In this document: in pieces, positions 7,878 to 20,131 of the stretch
How the letters are laid out: each line of letters begins with the position of its first letter
Numbering within the stretch: the first letter of the stretch is position 1
Assembly: GCF_024400215.1 (NCBI RefSeq)
Contig: NZ_CP053748.1
Coordinates: 806,001-870,000, forward strand
Origin: Massilia sp. erpn
GTDB lineage: Bacteria > Pseudomonadota > Gammaproteobacteria > Burkholderiales > Burkholderiaceae_D
Reading direction: 5' to 3'
Length of the DNA: 64,000 nucleotides
Made by a program: the position numbers and the translations under genes
The notes under the pieces: generated by a model
What the model saw: the letters and a program-made list of their open reading frames with translations, nothing else
Databases searched by the model: none
Told to the model about the DNA's origin: nothing

Positions 7878-10181
7878 ATGCAAAATCTCCTCCACAACCT
7901 CAATCCCGAACAACTTGCCGCCGTCACCCTGCCGCCCCAGAACGCCCTGATTCTGGCGGGCGCGGGGTCCGGCAAAACGCGCGTGCTGACCACCCGCATC
8001 GCGTGGCTGATCCAGACCGGCCAGGTCTCGCCGGCTGGCGTGCTGGCCGTCACCTTTACCAATAAGGCGGCCAAGGAAATGCTGGCCCGCCTGTCGGCCA
8101 TGTTGCCCATCAATACACGCGGCATGTGGGTCGGCACCTTCCATGGCCTGTGTAACCGCCTGCTGCGCACGCACTACCGCGACGCCGCCCTGCCCCAGAC
8201 TTTCCAGATTCTCGATTCCCAGGACCAGCTCTCGGTCATCAAGCGCCTGCTGAAAGCCAACAATGTCGACGATGAAAAGTACCCGGCCAAAAACCTGATG
8301 TACTTCATCAACAACAACAAGGACCAGGGGCTGCGCGCCAAGGACGTCGATGCCTACGACGCCACCGAGCGCAAGATGGTCGAGCTGTACGATCTGTACG
8401 ACGAGCAGTGCCAGCGCGAGGGCGTGGTCGATTTTGCCGAACTGCTGCTGCGCACCTACGAGCTGCTGAGCCGCAACCAGCCGCTGCGCGAACACTACCA
8501 GCTGCGCTTCCGCCACATCCTGGTCGACGAGTTCCAGGACACCAATGACCTGCAGTACAAGTGGCTCAAGCTGATGTCCGGCCACGGCAGCGCTGCCGGC
8601 GGCGCGCTGTTCGCCGTGGGCGACGATGACCAGAGCATCTACGCCTTCCGCGGCGCCAATGTCGGCAATATGAGCGCTTTCGAGCAGGAATTCCAGGTCA
8701 GGAACCTGATCAAGCTGGAACAGAACTACCGCTCGCACGGCCATATCCTGGATGCGGCAAATATGCTGATCTCGAATAACAGCCGGCGCCTGGGCAAGAA
8801 CCTGCGCACCGATGCCGGCCATGGCGAGCAGGTACGCGTCTACGAAGCCAGCTCCGACCTGCAGGAAGCGCAGTGGATCATCGAAGAATCGAAATCGCTG
8901 ATCAACGAAGGCACCTCGCGCAGCGAGATCGCGGTGCTGTACCGCTCCAATGCACAGTCACGCGTGATCGAGCATGCGCTGTTCTCGGCCGGCATTCCCT
9001 ACCATGTGTACGGCGGCCTGCGCTACTTCCAGCGCGCCGAGGTCAAACACGCCATCGCCTACCTGCAGCTGATGGATAATCCGCACAACGACTCGGCCTT
9101 CCTGCGCGTGGTGAACTTCCCGGCGCGCGGCATCGGCGCGCGCACCATCGAACAGCTGCAGGGCGCGGCCGGGCAGTACGGCATCTCGCTGTATGCGGCG
9201 GTGCAGTATATGGTGGGCAAGGCCGGCACCTCCTTGGGCGGCTTCGTCAAGCTGGTCGAAGGCATGCGCTTCGAGACGCAGCAGATGGCGTTGCCGGAAC
9301 TGGTGCGCATCGTCCTCGACGGCAGCGGTCTGCTGCAGCACTACCAGGGTGAAAAGGAAGGCGCCGACCGCATCGAAAACTTGGAGCAGATGGTCAATGC
9401 GGCCACCCAGTTCGTCTCCGAAGAAGGTTATGGACAGGGTGCGCCCGCCCACCTCGGGCCGCAATCCCAGGCGCAAGCGGGCAACGCCATCGTCAGCGCC
9501 GACGGCGTCGAAATCATCGATGCCGATGCGCCGCTGGCCACCGTGATGTCGCCGCTGTCGGCCTTCCTTTCGCACGCCTCGCTGGAAGCGGGCGACAACC
9601 AGGCGCAGGCCGGCCAGGAAGCGCTGCAGCTGATGACGGTGCATTCGGCCAAGGGTCTGGAATTCGACAACGTCTTCATCACCGGTCTGGAAGAAGGCCT
9701 GTTCCCGCACGAGAGCAGCGCGAAGGAAGACGGCGGCGTGGAAGAAGAACGGCGCCTGATGTATGTGGCGATCACGCGCGCGCGCCAGCGCCTGTACATG
9801 TGCTTCTCGCAGACGCGCATGCTGCACGGCCAGACCCGCTACAACACGAAATCGCGCTTCTTCGACGAGCTGCCCGAGGAGTCCCTGAAGTGGCTGTCGC
9901 CGAAAGTGCAGTCGCACTGGTTCGCCAACAAGAAATCCGCCTGGGACGAAGCGCCGCTGGCCGGCAGCGACAACGCCATCGCGCGCCAGATCGCCCAGAA
10001 GTCCAGCAGCGGCAGCGGCTGGCGCATCGGCGAATCGGTGGCCCACGCCAAGTTCGGCGAAGGCGTCATCGTCAATCTGGAAGGCAGCGGCAGCAACTGC
10101 CGCGCCCAGATCAACTTCGGCAACGTCGGCATGAAAGTGCTCGACCTCAGCGTCGCCAAGCTCGACCGCCTCCCGCGCTAA
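7878..10181 (+). CDS. uvrD: UvrD/Rep-type DNA helicase II
   Basis: Superfamily 1A 3'-5' helicase, 767 residues, acting in nucleotide excision and mismatch repair. Seen in order: Q motif (LNPEQLAAV), Walker A (AGAGSGKTR), motif Ia (TFTNKAAKEM), Walker B (VDEFQDTN), motif III (GDDDQSIYAFRGA), motif IV (EQNYRS), motif V (TVHSAKGLEFDNVF) and motif VI (VAITRARQRLYM). A C-terminal Tudor-like segment (GESVAHAKFGEGVIVNLEG) is typical of UvrD/PcrA and contacts RNA polymerase. There is no ribosome site upstream, but a TATAAT ends six bases before the ATG. A strong bidirectional terminator follows. Confidence 0.95.
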   Translation: MQNLLHNLNPEQLAAVTLPPQNALILAGAGSGKTRVLTTRIAWLIQTGQVSPAGVLAVTFTNKAAKEMLARLSAMLPINTRGMWVGTFHGLCNRLLRTHYRDAALPQTFQILDSQDQLSVIKRLLKANNVDDEKYPAKNLMYFINNNKDQGLRAKDVDAYDATERKMVELYDLYDEQCQREGVVDFAELLLRTYELLSRNQPLREHYQLRFRHILVDEFQDTNDLQYKWLKLMSGHGSAAGGALFAVGDDDQSIYAFRGANVGNMSAFEQEFQVRNLIKLEQNYRSHGHILDAANMLISNNSRRLGKNLRTDAGHGEQVRVYEASSDLQEAQWIIEESKSLINEGTSRSEIAVLYRSNAQSRVIEHALFSAGIPYHVYGGLRYFQRAEVKHAIAYLQLMDNPHNDSAFLRVVNFPARGIGARTIEQLQGAAGQYGISLYAAVQYMVGKAGTSLGGFVKLVEGMRFETQQMALPELVRIVLDGSGLLQHYQGEKEGADRIENLEQMVNAATQFVSEEGYGQGAPAHLGPQSQAQAGNAIVSADGVEIIDADAPLATVMSPLSAFLSHASLEAGDNQAQAGQEALQLMTVHSAKGLEFDNVFITGLEEGLFPHESSAKEDGGVEEERRLMYVAITRARQRLYMCFSQTRMLHGQTRYNTKSRFFDELPEESLKWLSPKVQSHWFANKKSAWDEAPLAGSDNAIARQIAQKSSSGSGWRIGESVAHAKFGEGVIVNLEGSGSNCRAQINFGNVGMKVLDLSVAKLDRLPR

Positions 10182-10215
10182 GGGTTGGGCGCCCGCCAGC
10201 ATCGCCGAGCAGAAG

Positions 10216-10258
10216 AAAAATGGGCCCAGGAGCTAAGCGCTCCTGGGCCCATTTTTTT
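10216..10258 (+). terminator. bidirectional intrinsic terminator between uvrD and the M56 gene
   Basis: A perfect 14-bp stem, ATGGGCCCAGGAGC pairing with GCTCCTGGGCCCAT around loop TAAGC (10220-10251), with an A-run before and a T-run after. It can serve both convergent genes. Confidence 0.92.
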
Positions 10259-10275
10259 GGCCTGGCGGTGATGGA

Positions 10276-12534
10276 TCAGGCGCTGCCGCCGGGGCTTGGG
10301 GTGGCGCGGCCTTGCTGGACGGCGTCCTCGATCAGGCGGCGGATGGTTTTGTCGGCTTCGCGGTGGAGGCGGCCTTGTTCGCGGCCCAGTTCGCCCATCT
10401 GACGGCCCAGCTCGGCCATCGGTTTGCCGGCTTCGCGCATTTGGCGGTTCAAGTCGTCAATGGCGGGCTGCTCGCGGACGAGGCGGGCGTGCTGCTTGCC
10501 CATTTCGGCGGATAAGGCACCGATCTGGCTTTGCAAGGGCAGCATGCGGGCGCTGAGCTGGGACAGCTCGCGCAACAGGCCGGCGCGCACCTGCTCATCG
10601 CTTTCCCTTTCGATTTTCCGGCCCAGGGCATCCATGCGGGCGCCAATGGCTTCGTGCTGGCTGGCCAGGGCTTTCATCTTGCTGTCGCTCCTGTGCTCCA
10701 GCGCGCGCTGGGCGGCACTGTCGGCAATCTGGGCATAATGAGCGCCGATTTTTTCGCCGATCTGCCCCATGATCTTGCCCTGCGCTTCCATTGCCTTGTT
10801 CTGCTCTTCCATGCGCGATTCGATCTGCTTGAGCGGCGCCCAGGCCGCACTGGCTTGGGACACGATGGCGGCATCCTGGATCAGATAGTTTTTGCCGTCC
10901 TTGCGGAACCAGATGAAGTCACCTTTGACGCTTTGTTTCAGGCGCTGCAGCTCCTCAGGGTCGCCGTTGCGGATGGTGACTTTGCTGCCGCCTTCGCGCA
11001 CCAGGGCATAGGATTCGCCGCCCTGCTCGAAATAATAATGGGAGCCGGAACTGCCGTGCGGCGCCTTCAATGCGGGGCTGGCTGGCGCCGCGGCGGGTGC
11101 CGGCGCGGCAGCGGGAGCCGGCGCCGCGGCAAGCGCCATCGGAGCGGCCGGTGCAGCGGGAGCAGCGGGAGCAGCGGCAATGGTCATGGGCGCGGCGGGT
11201 GCGGCGGGCGCCGCCGCCAGCGCCATCGGGGCTGCCGCTGCGGCGCGGGCTGGCGGCGCGGGCGGCATCACGGGCTTGGCTGGCCGGGCGGGCAGTGCGG
11301 GGGCATCAGGCGCGGCGGGTGGCTCCGGCGCCTCGGGGGCGGCTGCCGCACGCGGCGCTTCCGGTGCCTCCGGCACGGGCGGCAGCGGCGGCACGGGCAG
11401 GGTGCTGCCGTCGGCGTTCAGGGCAGCGCCGGCTTTCACGGCAGCCGGTTCGCTGGAGGCGGACGGCATGGCATGGGCATACAGTACGGCGCAGGCGGTG
11501 CACAGGCCGAGCAGCGGCGCGGCGATTTTCCAGCCCAGGGGTTCGGCTTGGGGCCGGATCAGGCGTTTGATTCGGGACATCAGGTCTCCTCCTTGTGCCG
11601 CTGGGGCAAAGTGGGTGGTTGAGAACTGGAACTTGTCCAGTTCGGACAGCGCAAGCGCGAGACGCCGCGGTTCGCCCAGCGCGCTTGCTGCAATATCGTC
11701 GGCAATCTGTTCCCGTTCGGCGCGGATGCGGCGCGACAGCATCCACACGACCGGGTGGTAGAACAGCAGAATCTCGATGGCGCTCTGCACCAGATTGACC
11801 AGGTAATCGTGGCGCCGGATGTGCGCCAGTTCATGCGCCAGCAAAGCTTCCAGCAGCGCGGGCGGCATGCCGCTCAGCAGCGAGGCCGGGATCAGCACCA
11901 GCGGACGCAGACAGCCCGCCGTCATCGGTCCTTCCAGATCGTCGTCGCTGACGCCCAGCCGTACCGGCACGCGCACGCCGAGCCGGCGCGCCAGCTTGTC
12001 CAGCACCTGCTGCCAGTGCGGCTCGTCGCGGTAATGACTGGGCAAGGTGCGTTCCTTCACCCATTGCAGGCCGAGCGAGAGGCGCAAGGTCATCAGCGCG
12101 GCGCCGGCGGCCCAGATCAGCACCAGCCATGGCAGCAGGCGTGGCAGATACGCCAGCCAGCCGCTCAACCCCGCCTCGTTCAGCAGCGGCAGCATGGACT
12201 GGGCCGGCAACAGCTGGACGGCAGCGAGTCCGGTCAGCGCAGCGGCATCGCTGGCCTGCGCGCCGACACCGCCGGCGGCGCCGGCCACCGCAGCGCTGGC
12301 CGCGTCCAATACCGCAGCATTCAAGCTGGCCAGATGCAGGACAATGCCCGCCAGCGGCAGCAGGGCGCACAGCAGCAGCGTGCCGCAAGCAAACAGATAG
12401 CGGGTCTGCGGCCGCGCATTGCGCAGCAACTGCAGGCCAAGCGAGGCGAGACAGCCGACCAGCACTCCCTGCTACAGGAAATGCAGCAAGGCCCAGCCGA
12501 TGGCTGGCACCAGGGCGTCGATCACCCTAAACAT
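10276..12534 (-). pseudogene. M56 (BlaR1-like) membrane metallopeptidase gene interrupted by an amber codon
   Basis: Reading from ATG at 12534 gives MFRVIDALVPAIGWALLHFL, then TAG at 12472-12474, then QGVLVGCLASLGL and 730 more sense codons. M56 proteins carry the sequence HxLWQG exactly here, so TAG most simply replaces a Trp TGG. The rest is intact: several membrane helices, the zinc motif HELAH in LLAHELAHIRRHDY, then a periplasmic part with long Ala/Pro repeats (about 350-470) and a helical C-terminal region. A GTG just after the stop (12465) could restart a 729-residue product lacking helix I. M56 proteins sense cell-wall or protein stress and cleave a BlaI/MecI-type repressor. No such repressor gene is adjacent. 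Confidence 0.75.
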
Positions 12535-12639
12535 GGACTGGCTCCCGGTATGAAATGGCAAAGTGCATTGCTGTCTCCTCGTGCGATGGAAGTAGATTAA
12601 TTTATCTAGATTTTTATGTCTAGAACTTTTTTTCTACTT
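12527..12639 (-). promoter_or_regulatory. leader and candidate operator of the M56 gene
   Basis: AT-rich leader. A 7-bp inverted repeat (AAGTAGA at 12633-12639, TCTACTT at 12590-12596, minus-strand reading) encloses two TCTAGA palindromes at 12605-12610 and 12619-12624. The best ribosome site here, GAGGAG, lies six bases before an ATG at 12568 that opens a 13-codon ORF. That ORF ends with TAG at 12527-12529, overlapping the M56 ATG at 12534, so coupled translation is possible. The dyad resembles a repressor operator; which protein binds it is unknown. Confidence 0.4.
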
Positions 12640-12707
12640 GATGGCGAGTCTTGGACAGCTACTCTAATCCAGAAGCGCCAGCCCACCGGCGTTCATGCGA
12701 CGGAATG

Positions 12708-12744
12708 AAAAAAGGGAGGGCCAGGCCGCAAGGCCTGCCCTCCC
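12708..12744 (-). terminator. intrinsic terminator of adhC
   Basis: On the minus strand GGGAGGGCAGGCC, loop TTGC, GGCCTGGCCCTCCC (one bulge) is followed by TTTTTT. It lies 22 bases after the adhC stop. Confidence 0.88.
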
Positions 12745-12765
12745 CTCATGGCGCCGAGGCGCGGC

Positions 12766-13872
<1,107 letters not shown>

Positions 13873-13933
13873 CTCTGCATATCCTGTAAGTTGGAGATGG
13901 CGACATCATATCAACTCAGGACAAAACCCGCCT

Positions 13934-14359
13934 CTATGCCGGCGCGCCCAGCCAATCGGCCGATGGCAGGCCAAGCAGATGCGAAACGGTCTGCCACAGC
14001 AGGCGCGGCGACGTCCAGGGCTTGGGCAGGAAGGCATGTGAGGGATGGCGCAGATCGGGGTGGCGCGCCGAATACAGCAGCACCGGCGTGCCGGCGCCCT
14101 GCTTCTGCATGGCCTGCACCAGGGTGTGGCCATCGCCATCGGGCAGGTCGGGGTCGAGCACGATCAGCGCAAAGCGGTGCTGACGGATCGCTTCCAGCGC
14201 ATCGGCCAGCGAGGCGGCGTGGCTGACGCGCGTTTCCGGCACCAGCAGGGCGGCCAGTACCAGGGCCGTGTCGTGGTCGCCGTCCACATGCAGCACGCGC
14301 GGCGCGCTGCTCTCATCCACGGCGAGCGAAAGATCGGGGCTGTCTTGCAGTTTCATCAT
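13934..14359 (-). CDS. single-domain response regulator
   Basis: 141 residues consisting of one receiver domain. Acidic pocket residues are in HVDGDHD, the phosphoacceptor Asp is in LDPDLPDGDG, and the conserved Lys is in FLPKPW. There is no output domain, so it would act by protein contact or as a phosphate relay. GGAG lies a few bases before tandem ATG codons at 14359 and 14356. It is downstream of the ANTAR regulator on the same strand, 215 bases away, which suggests a shared but unidentified kinase. Confidence 0.85.
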   Translation of the reverse strand: MMKLQDSPDLSLAVDESSAPRVLHVDGDHDTALVLAALLVPETRVSHAASLADALEAIRQHRFALIVLDPDLPDGDGHTLVQAMQKQGAGTPVLLYSARHPDLRHPSHAFLPKPWTSPRLLWQTVSHLLGLPSADWLGAPA

Positions 14360-14574
14360 GGGTCTCCGCTAGGTAAAGCCGGAAGCGCAGCGTGGCGCGA
14401 ACACAACGCGCGGCAAAGCTGCTGGATGCGACTTCCGGGAATAAAGCTGCTCGGCGGAGTGGGGCCGAAGGTTGATGCGCGGCGCGGGGGACGGGCTGCC
14501 GCTGGACACGGCAGGGCGAGGTGCGGCCCTGCTGCGGGTGATTTCAGTGTACTCGGTTTATGAACGGACGCACA

Positions 14575-15204
14575 CTATTTTTTCAGCCGGATATTGAAGG
14601 CGGCATGCAAACTATTCAAGGTTTCTTCCGCGCTCAGCAACTGGTCGGCGATTTCGTTGACCTTGCGCCGGTTGGAGCGCGCATGGTCGCGCAGCACCTC
14701 GAAAGCGGTGTTGCGGTCGGTCTGGAACTTGCACATCAGGAGGCCCACGGCCAGGCTGGTTTCGCGGCCGGCCGCCAGCGCCGCATTCAGGTTCATTTCG
14801 GTGCGGCGCAGCTGGCGGATTTCGTCGGCGCGCGCCAGGCCTGCTTCGAAAGCGGGCATCAGGTGCTGCTCGTCCACCGGTTTCACCACGAAACCGACAG
14901 CACCGTAAGCGGCGGCCTGCTTGCCGGCGTCGGCATCGCCGCGGCCGGAGAGAAACATGAAGGGCACCGAGGTATTGCGGTTGAGCTGCTTGGCCAACTC
15001 CAGGCCGGACATGCCGGGCATGTGGATATCGAGCAGGGCCAGATCGGGTTCGCGTTCGGCGATCAGGGCCAGGGCGCGGTCGGCGGAGGGCGCCTGCACG
15101 GTGTCGTAGCCGGCATGGCGCAGCACTTCGCTCAGAAAATCGAGGATCATCTGATCGTCATCGACGATCATGATCAGGCGCTTGGCGGCAGTCTGTGGTG
15201 TCAT
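14575..15204 (-). CDS. response regulator with ANTAR RNA-binding output domain
   Basis: 209 residues. Residues 10-125 form a receiver domain (MIVDDDQM, phosphoacceptor in LLDIHMPGMSG, Lys in FVVKPVD). A short helix leads to a C-terminal ANTAR domain of three helices (AVGLLMCKFQTDRNTAFEVLR, then ARSNRRKVNEIADQLL). ANTAR proteins bind tandem hairpins in nascent RNA and prevent termination. The N-terminal receiver plus ANTAR layout is that of AmiR/EutV-like regulators. The target is unknown: no assimilation operon is next to it in this window. Confidence 0.88.
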   Translation of the reverse strand: MTPQTAAKRLIMIVDDDQMILDFLSEVLRHAGYDTVQAPSADRALALIAEREPDLALLDIHMPGMSGLELAKQLNRNTSVPFMFLSGRGDADAGKQAAAYGAVGFVVKPVDEQHLMPAFEAGLARADEIRQLRRTEMNLNAALAAGRETSLAVGLLMCKFQTDRNTAFEVLRDHARSNRRKVNEIADQLLSAEETLNSLHAAFNIRLKK

Positions 15205-15271
15205 TGGGCGGCAACCTTGAGCGTATGCTAATGGGACGATTATAAAGCCCTTTGCCGCGCCGTCCAGCGAA

Positions 15272-15886
15272 TCAACTCAGGCGGAACAGCTCCCTGAACT
15301 GCTGTACCGCCGCCGCCACATCGGGCGCCAGATACACACTGCTGATGGCCGCCACCATCTCCGCGCCGCGTTCCACCAGCGGCGCGGCATTGGCCGGGGT
15401 CATGCCGCCGATGACCACGCGCGGCAGCCGCACCACTGCGCGCGCCCGGCCGACGATGTCGGGCGGCGTGGTGACGGCATATTTTTTCACCAGCGAGGGA
15501 TAGAAGCCGCCAAACGCCACATAGCTGGCGCCCGCCGCCTCGGCCTCGATGGCGCGCTGCAGGTCGCCGTAGCAGGAGGCGCCGATGATCTTGTCCGGCC
15601 CCAGTTCAGCGCGGATGGCCGCCACTTCGGCATCGGTGCCGCCCAGGTGCACGCCGTCGGCATCGAGCTGGCGGCACAGCTCCGGGTAGTCGTTGATGAG
15701 CAGCGGGCAGCCGTAGCGGCGGCACAGCGCCAGCAGCGCGCCGGCCTGCTCTTCGCGCAGCGTGGGCGACGCGTCCTTGTGGCGGTACTGCAGCAGCGCC
15801 AGGCCGGCGGCCAGCGCCTGCTCGCTCAGGTCGAGCAGACGGGCGGTATCGTCCCAGTTGGGGGTAACGAGATAGAGTCCTTGCAT
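15272..15886 (-). CDS. thiE: thiamine phosphate synthase
   Basis: Joins the pyrimidine and thiazole phosphates to make thiamine monophosphate. The 204-residue TIM-barrel protein shows the family motifs LLQYRHKDAS, LINDYPELCRQLDADGVHLG, IGASCYGDL and VIGGMTPAN. It is the last gene of the thiC-thiS-thiG-thiD-thiE operon, 30 bases after thiD. Confidence 0.94.
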   Translation of the reverse strand: MQGLYLVTPNWDDTARLLDLSEQALAAGLALLQYRHKDASPTLREEQAGALLALCRRYGCPLLINDYPELCRQLDADGVHLGGTDAEVAAIRAELGPDKIIGASCYGDLQRAIEAEAAGASYVAFGGFYPSLVKKYAVTTPPDIVGRARAVVRLPRVVIGGMTPANAAPLVERGAEMVAAISSVYLAPDVAAAVQQFRELFRLS

Positions 15887-15916
15887 GATGCTTCCTGATT
15901 CGTGATTGATGCGCCT

Positions 15917-17017
15917 TCAGCGGCGCGGAATAAGCTGGCCGGGCGCGATGGCGAAGGCTTCGGCCAGCGCGCGGTGGGTATAGCCCTGGGCACGGGCCAG
16001 CGCCTGGGCCACGGGCCAGCCCTGGGCCAGCAGGGCGGCAACGGCCGAGGCCAGGGTGCAGCCGCTGCCGTGATAGCCGCCCGCCAGGCGCGGCCAGCTC
16101 CAGCTCTGCTGGCGTGCCGGCCCATACCAGCGGTTGATCACGCTGTCGCCGCCACCATGGCCGCCGGTAATCAGCACATGCTGGCAGCCCTGTGCGCGCA
16201 AGGCGCGGGCATGGGCCAGCGGATCGATTTCCGCGCCGGGGCCGGCGACGCCGCTCAGCGCTCCCGCCTCCGGCCCGTTGGGCGTCAACACCGTCACCAG
16301 CGGCAGCAATGGCGCCAGCGCGCTGACCGCATCGTCGCGCGAGAGCAGATCGCCATGGCCGCTGGCCAGCACCGGATCGAGCACCACCGGCGGCGCAGCG
16401 AAGCCGGCGCCGGGCGGCCAGCCATCGTCGCCGGCAGGCAGCGGCGGCTCCGCTTCGGACATGGCCGGCGCGGCAGCGGCGCAGACCATCGCTTCAGACG
16501 TATCGGCACAGGCAACGCCCAGCGCGGAGGCAGTGAAGGCCGCATCCGGCACGTTCAGAAACTGGGGCTGCACTTCGCCGCGGCAGGCGGCACGGCGCGC
16601 GGCACGCAGCTCAGTGATGATCTGGGCGATGGCGCGGGCGTTGGCAGCGCTGCCGGGAATGCCGATCTTCACCGCATCGATGCAGGACTTCTCGATCAGC
16701 ACGCGCGCCTGCAGCAGCACCAGTTCCGGATCGACCGGCAGCACGGCATGCACGCGGTCGTTATCCTGCACCGTCAGCGTGGTGATGACGGGCAGCGCAT
16801 GTGCGCCCAGCGCGGCGATGGCCTGGATGTCGGCCGCGATGCCGGCGCCACCCGAGGGATCGGCACCGGCGAACACCAGCACGCAGGGCCGGCGCGGGTG
16901 CGTGGCGCGTCCCAGGCGGCCCAGCCGCAGCGGCGCTTCCATGCCGGCGCCGCCCTGCCCTGCGCCCGGGCCGGCGCCATGGACGGCTGAACCGCTGCCG
17001 CTGTCGCCGGCCGTCAT
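15917..17017 (-). CDS. thiD: hydroxymethylpyrimidine / phosphomethylpyrimidine kinase with a long internal insertion
   Basis: Phosphorylates HMP and HMP-P for thiamine synthesis. Ribokinase-fold motifs are [17 protein letters not shown] near the N-terminus, [27 protein letters not shown] and the catalytic [13 protein letters not shown]. At 366 residues it is about 90-100 longer than E. coli ThiD. The excess is an N-terminal extension of about 40 Gly/Arg-rich residues and an insertion at about 138-207 (RRAACRGEV...GAGFAAPP) between KIGIPGS and VLDPVLASG. The insertion is Ala/Pro-rich and not recognised. The start overlaps the thiG stop (ATGA), supporting the long N-terminus. Confidence 0.92.
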   Translation of the reverse strand: MTAGDSGSGSAVHGAGPGAGQGGAGMEAPLRLGRLGRATHPRRPCVLVFAGADPSGGAGIAADIQAIAALGAHALPVITTLTVQDNDRVHAVLPVDPELVLLQARVLIEKSCIDAVKIGIPGSAANARAIAQIITELRAARRAACRGEVQPQFLNVPDAAFTASALGVACADTSEAMVCAAAAPAMSEAEPPLPAGDDGWPPGAGFAAPPVVLDPVLASGHGDLLSRDDAVSALAPLLPLVTVLTPNGPEAGALSGVAGPGAEIDPLAHARALRAQGCQHVLITGGHGGGDSVINRWYGPARQQSWSWPRLAGGYHGSGCTLASAVAALLAQGWPVAQALARAQGYTHRALAEAFAIAPGQLIPRR

Positions 17018-17805
17018 GCCAGACGTCCGGCCATCGGCGAGGATGGCGAAGCGGCGAAGCGGCGCGGGATGCGGCCGGCCAGATAGGCCTCGCGGCCCGC
17101 CTGCACGCCCAGGCGCATGGCGCGCGCCATGCGCACCGGGTCTTGCGCGCCGGCGATGGCGGTGTTCATCAACACGCCATCGCAGCCCAGCTCCATGGCG
17201 ATGGCCGCATCCGACGCCGTGCCGACGCCCGCGTCGACCAGCACCGGCACCTTGGCCTGCTCGATAATCAGCGACAGGTTCCAGGGATTCAGAATGCCCA
17301 TGCCGGAACCGATCAGCGAGGCCAGCGGCATCACTGCCACGCAGCCGATATCTTCCAGCATGCGCGCCTGGATCGGGTCGTCGCTGCAGTACACCATCAC
17401 GTCGAAGCCTTCGCGCACCAGGGTGTCGGCGGCGGCCAGGGTTTCCGGCATATTCGGGAACAGGGTCTTCTCATCGCCCAGCACTTCGAGCTTGACCAGC
17501 TTGTGGCCGTTGAGCAGTTCGCGCGCCATCTGCAGGGTGTAGACCGCATCCTTGGCGGTGTAGCAGCCGGCCGTATTCGGCAGGATGGTGTAATCGGACG
17601 GCGGCAGCACGTCCAGCAGGCTGGGCGCCTTCGGGTCCTGGCCGATGTTCACGCGGCGGATCGCCACCGTGATGATGTCCGCGCCCGCCGCATCGGTCGC
17701 TTCGCGCGTCTGCTGCAAGTCCTTGTATTTGCCGCTGCCCACCAGCAGGCGCGATTGGTATTGCTTGCCCGCGATGGTCAGCAGGTCTTTGTTTGCTTCA
17801 GTCAT
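17014..17805 (-). CDS. thiG: thiazole synthase
   Basis: Makes the thiamine thiazole ring from deoxyxylulose phosphate, ThiS thiocarboxylate and dehydroglycine. TIM barrel of 263 residues with the Schiff-base Lys in [10 protein letters not shown] and the phosphate-binding [12 protein letters not shown]. The start at 17805 (MTEANKDLL) follows GAGGAGA and is favoured over an upstream in-frame codon inside thiS. It lies 16 bases after thiS and overlaps thiD by four bases. Confidence 0.96.
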   Translation of the reverse strand: MTEANKDLLTIAGKQYQSRLLVGSGKYKDLQQTREATDAAGADIITVAIRRVNIGQDPKAPSLLDVLPPSDYTILPNTAGCYTAKDAVYTLQMARELLNGHKLVKLEVLGDEKTLFPNMPETLAAADTLVREGFDVMVYCSDDPIQARMLEDIGCVAVMPLASLIGSGMGILNPWNLSLIIEQAKVPVLVDAGVGTASDAAIAMELGCDGVLMNTAIAGAQDPVRMARAMRLGVQAGREAYLAGRIPRRFAASPSSPMAGRLA

Positions 17806-17821
17806 TGCATCTCTCCTCGAT

Positions 17822-18025
17822 TCAGCCGCCGCCAATGGCGCGTACGATATCCACCTGGTCCTGCGCCTGCAGCGTGCGCAAGGCCCACTGGCCGCGCGGC
17901 ACCACGCTGCGGTTGACGGCCAGCGCCAGCGCCTGTCCCGTCAACTCCAGCGCATCGACCAGTTCCTGCAAGGTTTGCTGCGGCGGCACCGCGCGCGGCG
18001 CGCCGTTCAGTTCAATCTCGATCAT
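17822..18025 (-). CDS. thiS: ThiS sulfur carrier protein
   Basis: 67-residue ubiquitin-like protein ([13 protein letters not shown]...) that carries sulfur as a C-terminal thiocarboxylate for ThiG. It ends in three glycines (AIGGG) where most ThiS proteins end in two. The gene starts seven bases after the thiC stop and lies in the same operon. Confidence 0.93.
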   Translation of the reverse strand: MIEIELNGAPRAVPPQQTLQELVDALELTGQALALAVNRSVVPRGQWALRTLQAQDQVDIVRAIGGG

Positions 18026-18032
18026 GGCCGCC

Positions 18033-19994
<1,962 letters not shown>

Positions 19995-20000
19995 TGTTCC

Positions 20001-20094
20001 TAAAGCTTCCCTTCGCTGGCATTATCCAGATCAGGTTCGGAGGGTATTTCTCACCCGCGCCTCGCTGTGCAGCGACTTGCAGGACCCCTAGCGT
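20001..20094 (-). promoter_or_regulatory. TPP riboswitch (THI element)
   Basis: On the minus strand the aptamer begins CTAGGGGTCCTGC and contains the conserved GGGTGAGAAATACCC-type arm, then CGAACCTGATCTGGATAATGCC and GCGAAGGGAAGC. These are the diagnostic segments of the thiamine pyrophosphate aptamer. It sits upstream of thiC and would repress the whole thi operon when TPP is abundant. Confidence 0.96.
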
Positions 20095-20131
20095 GTGCCG
20101 CCTTGCGGCAGCGGTCGGAATTATAGCGCCA

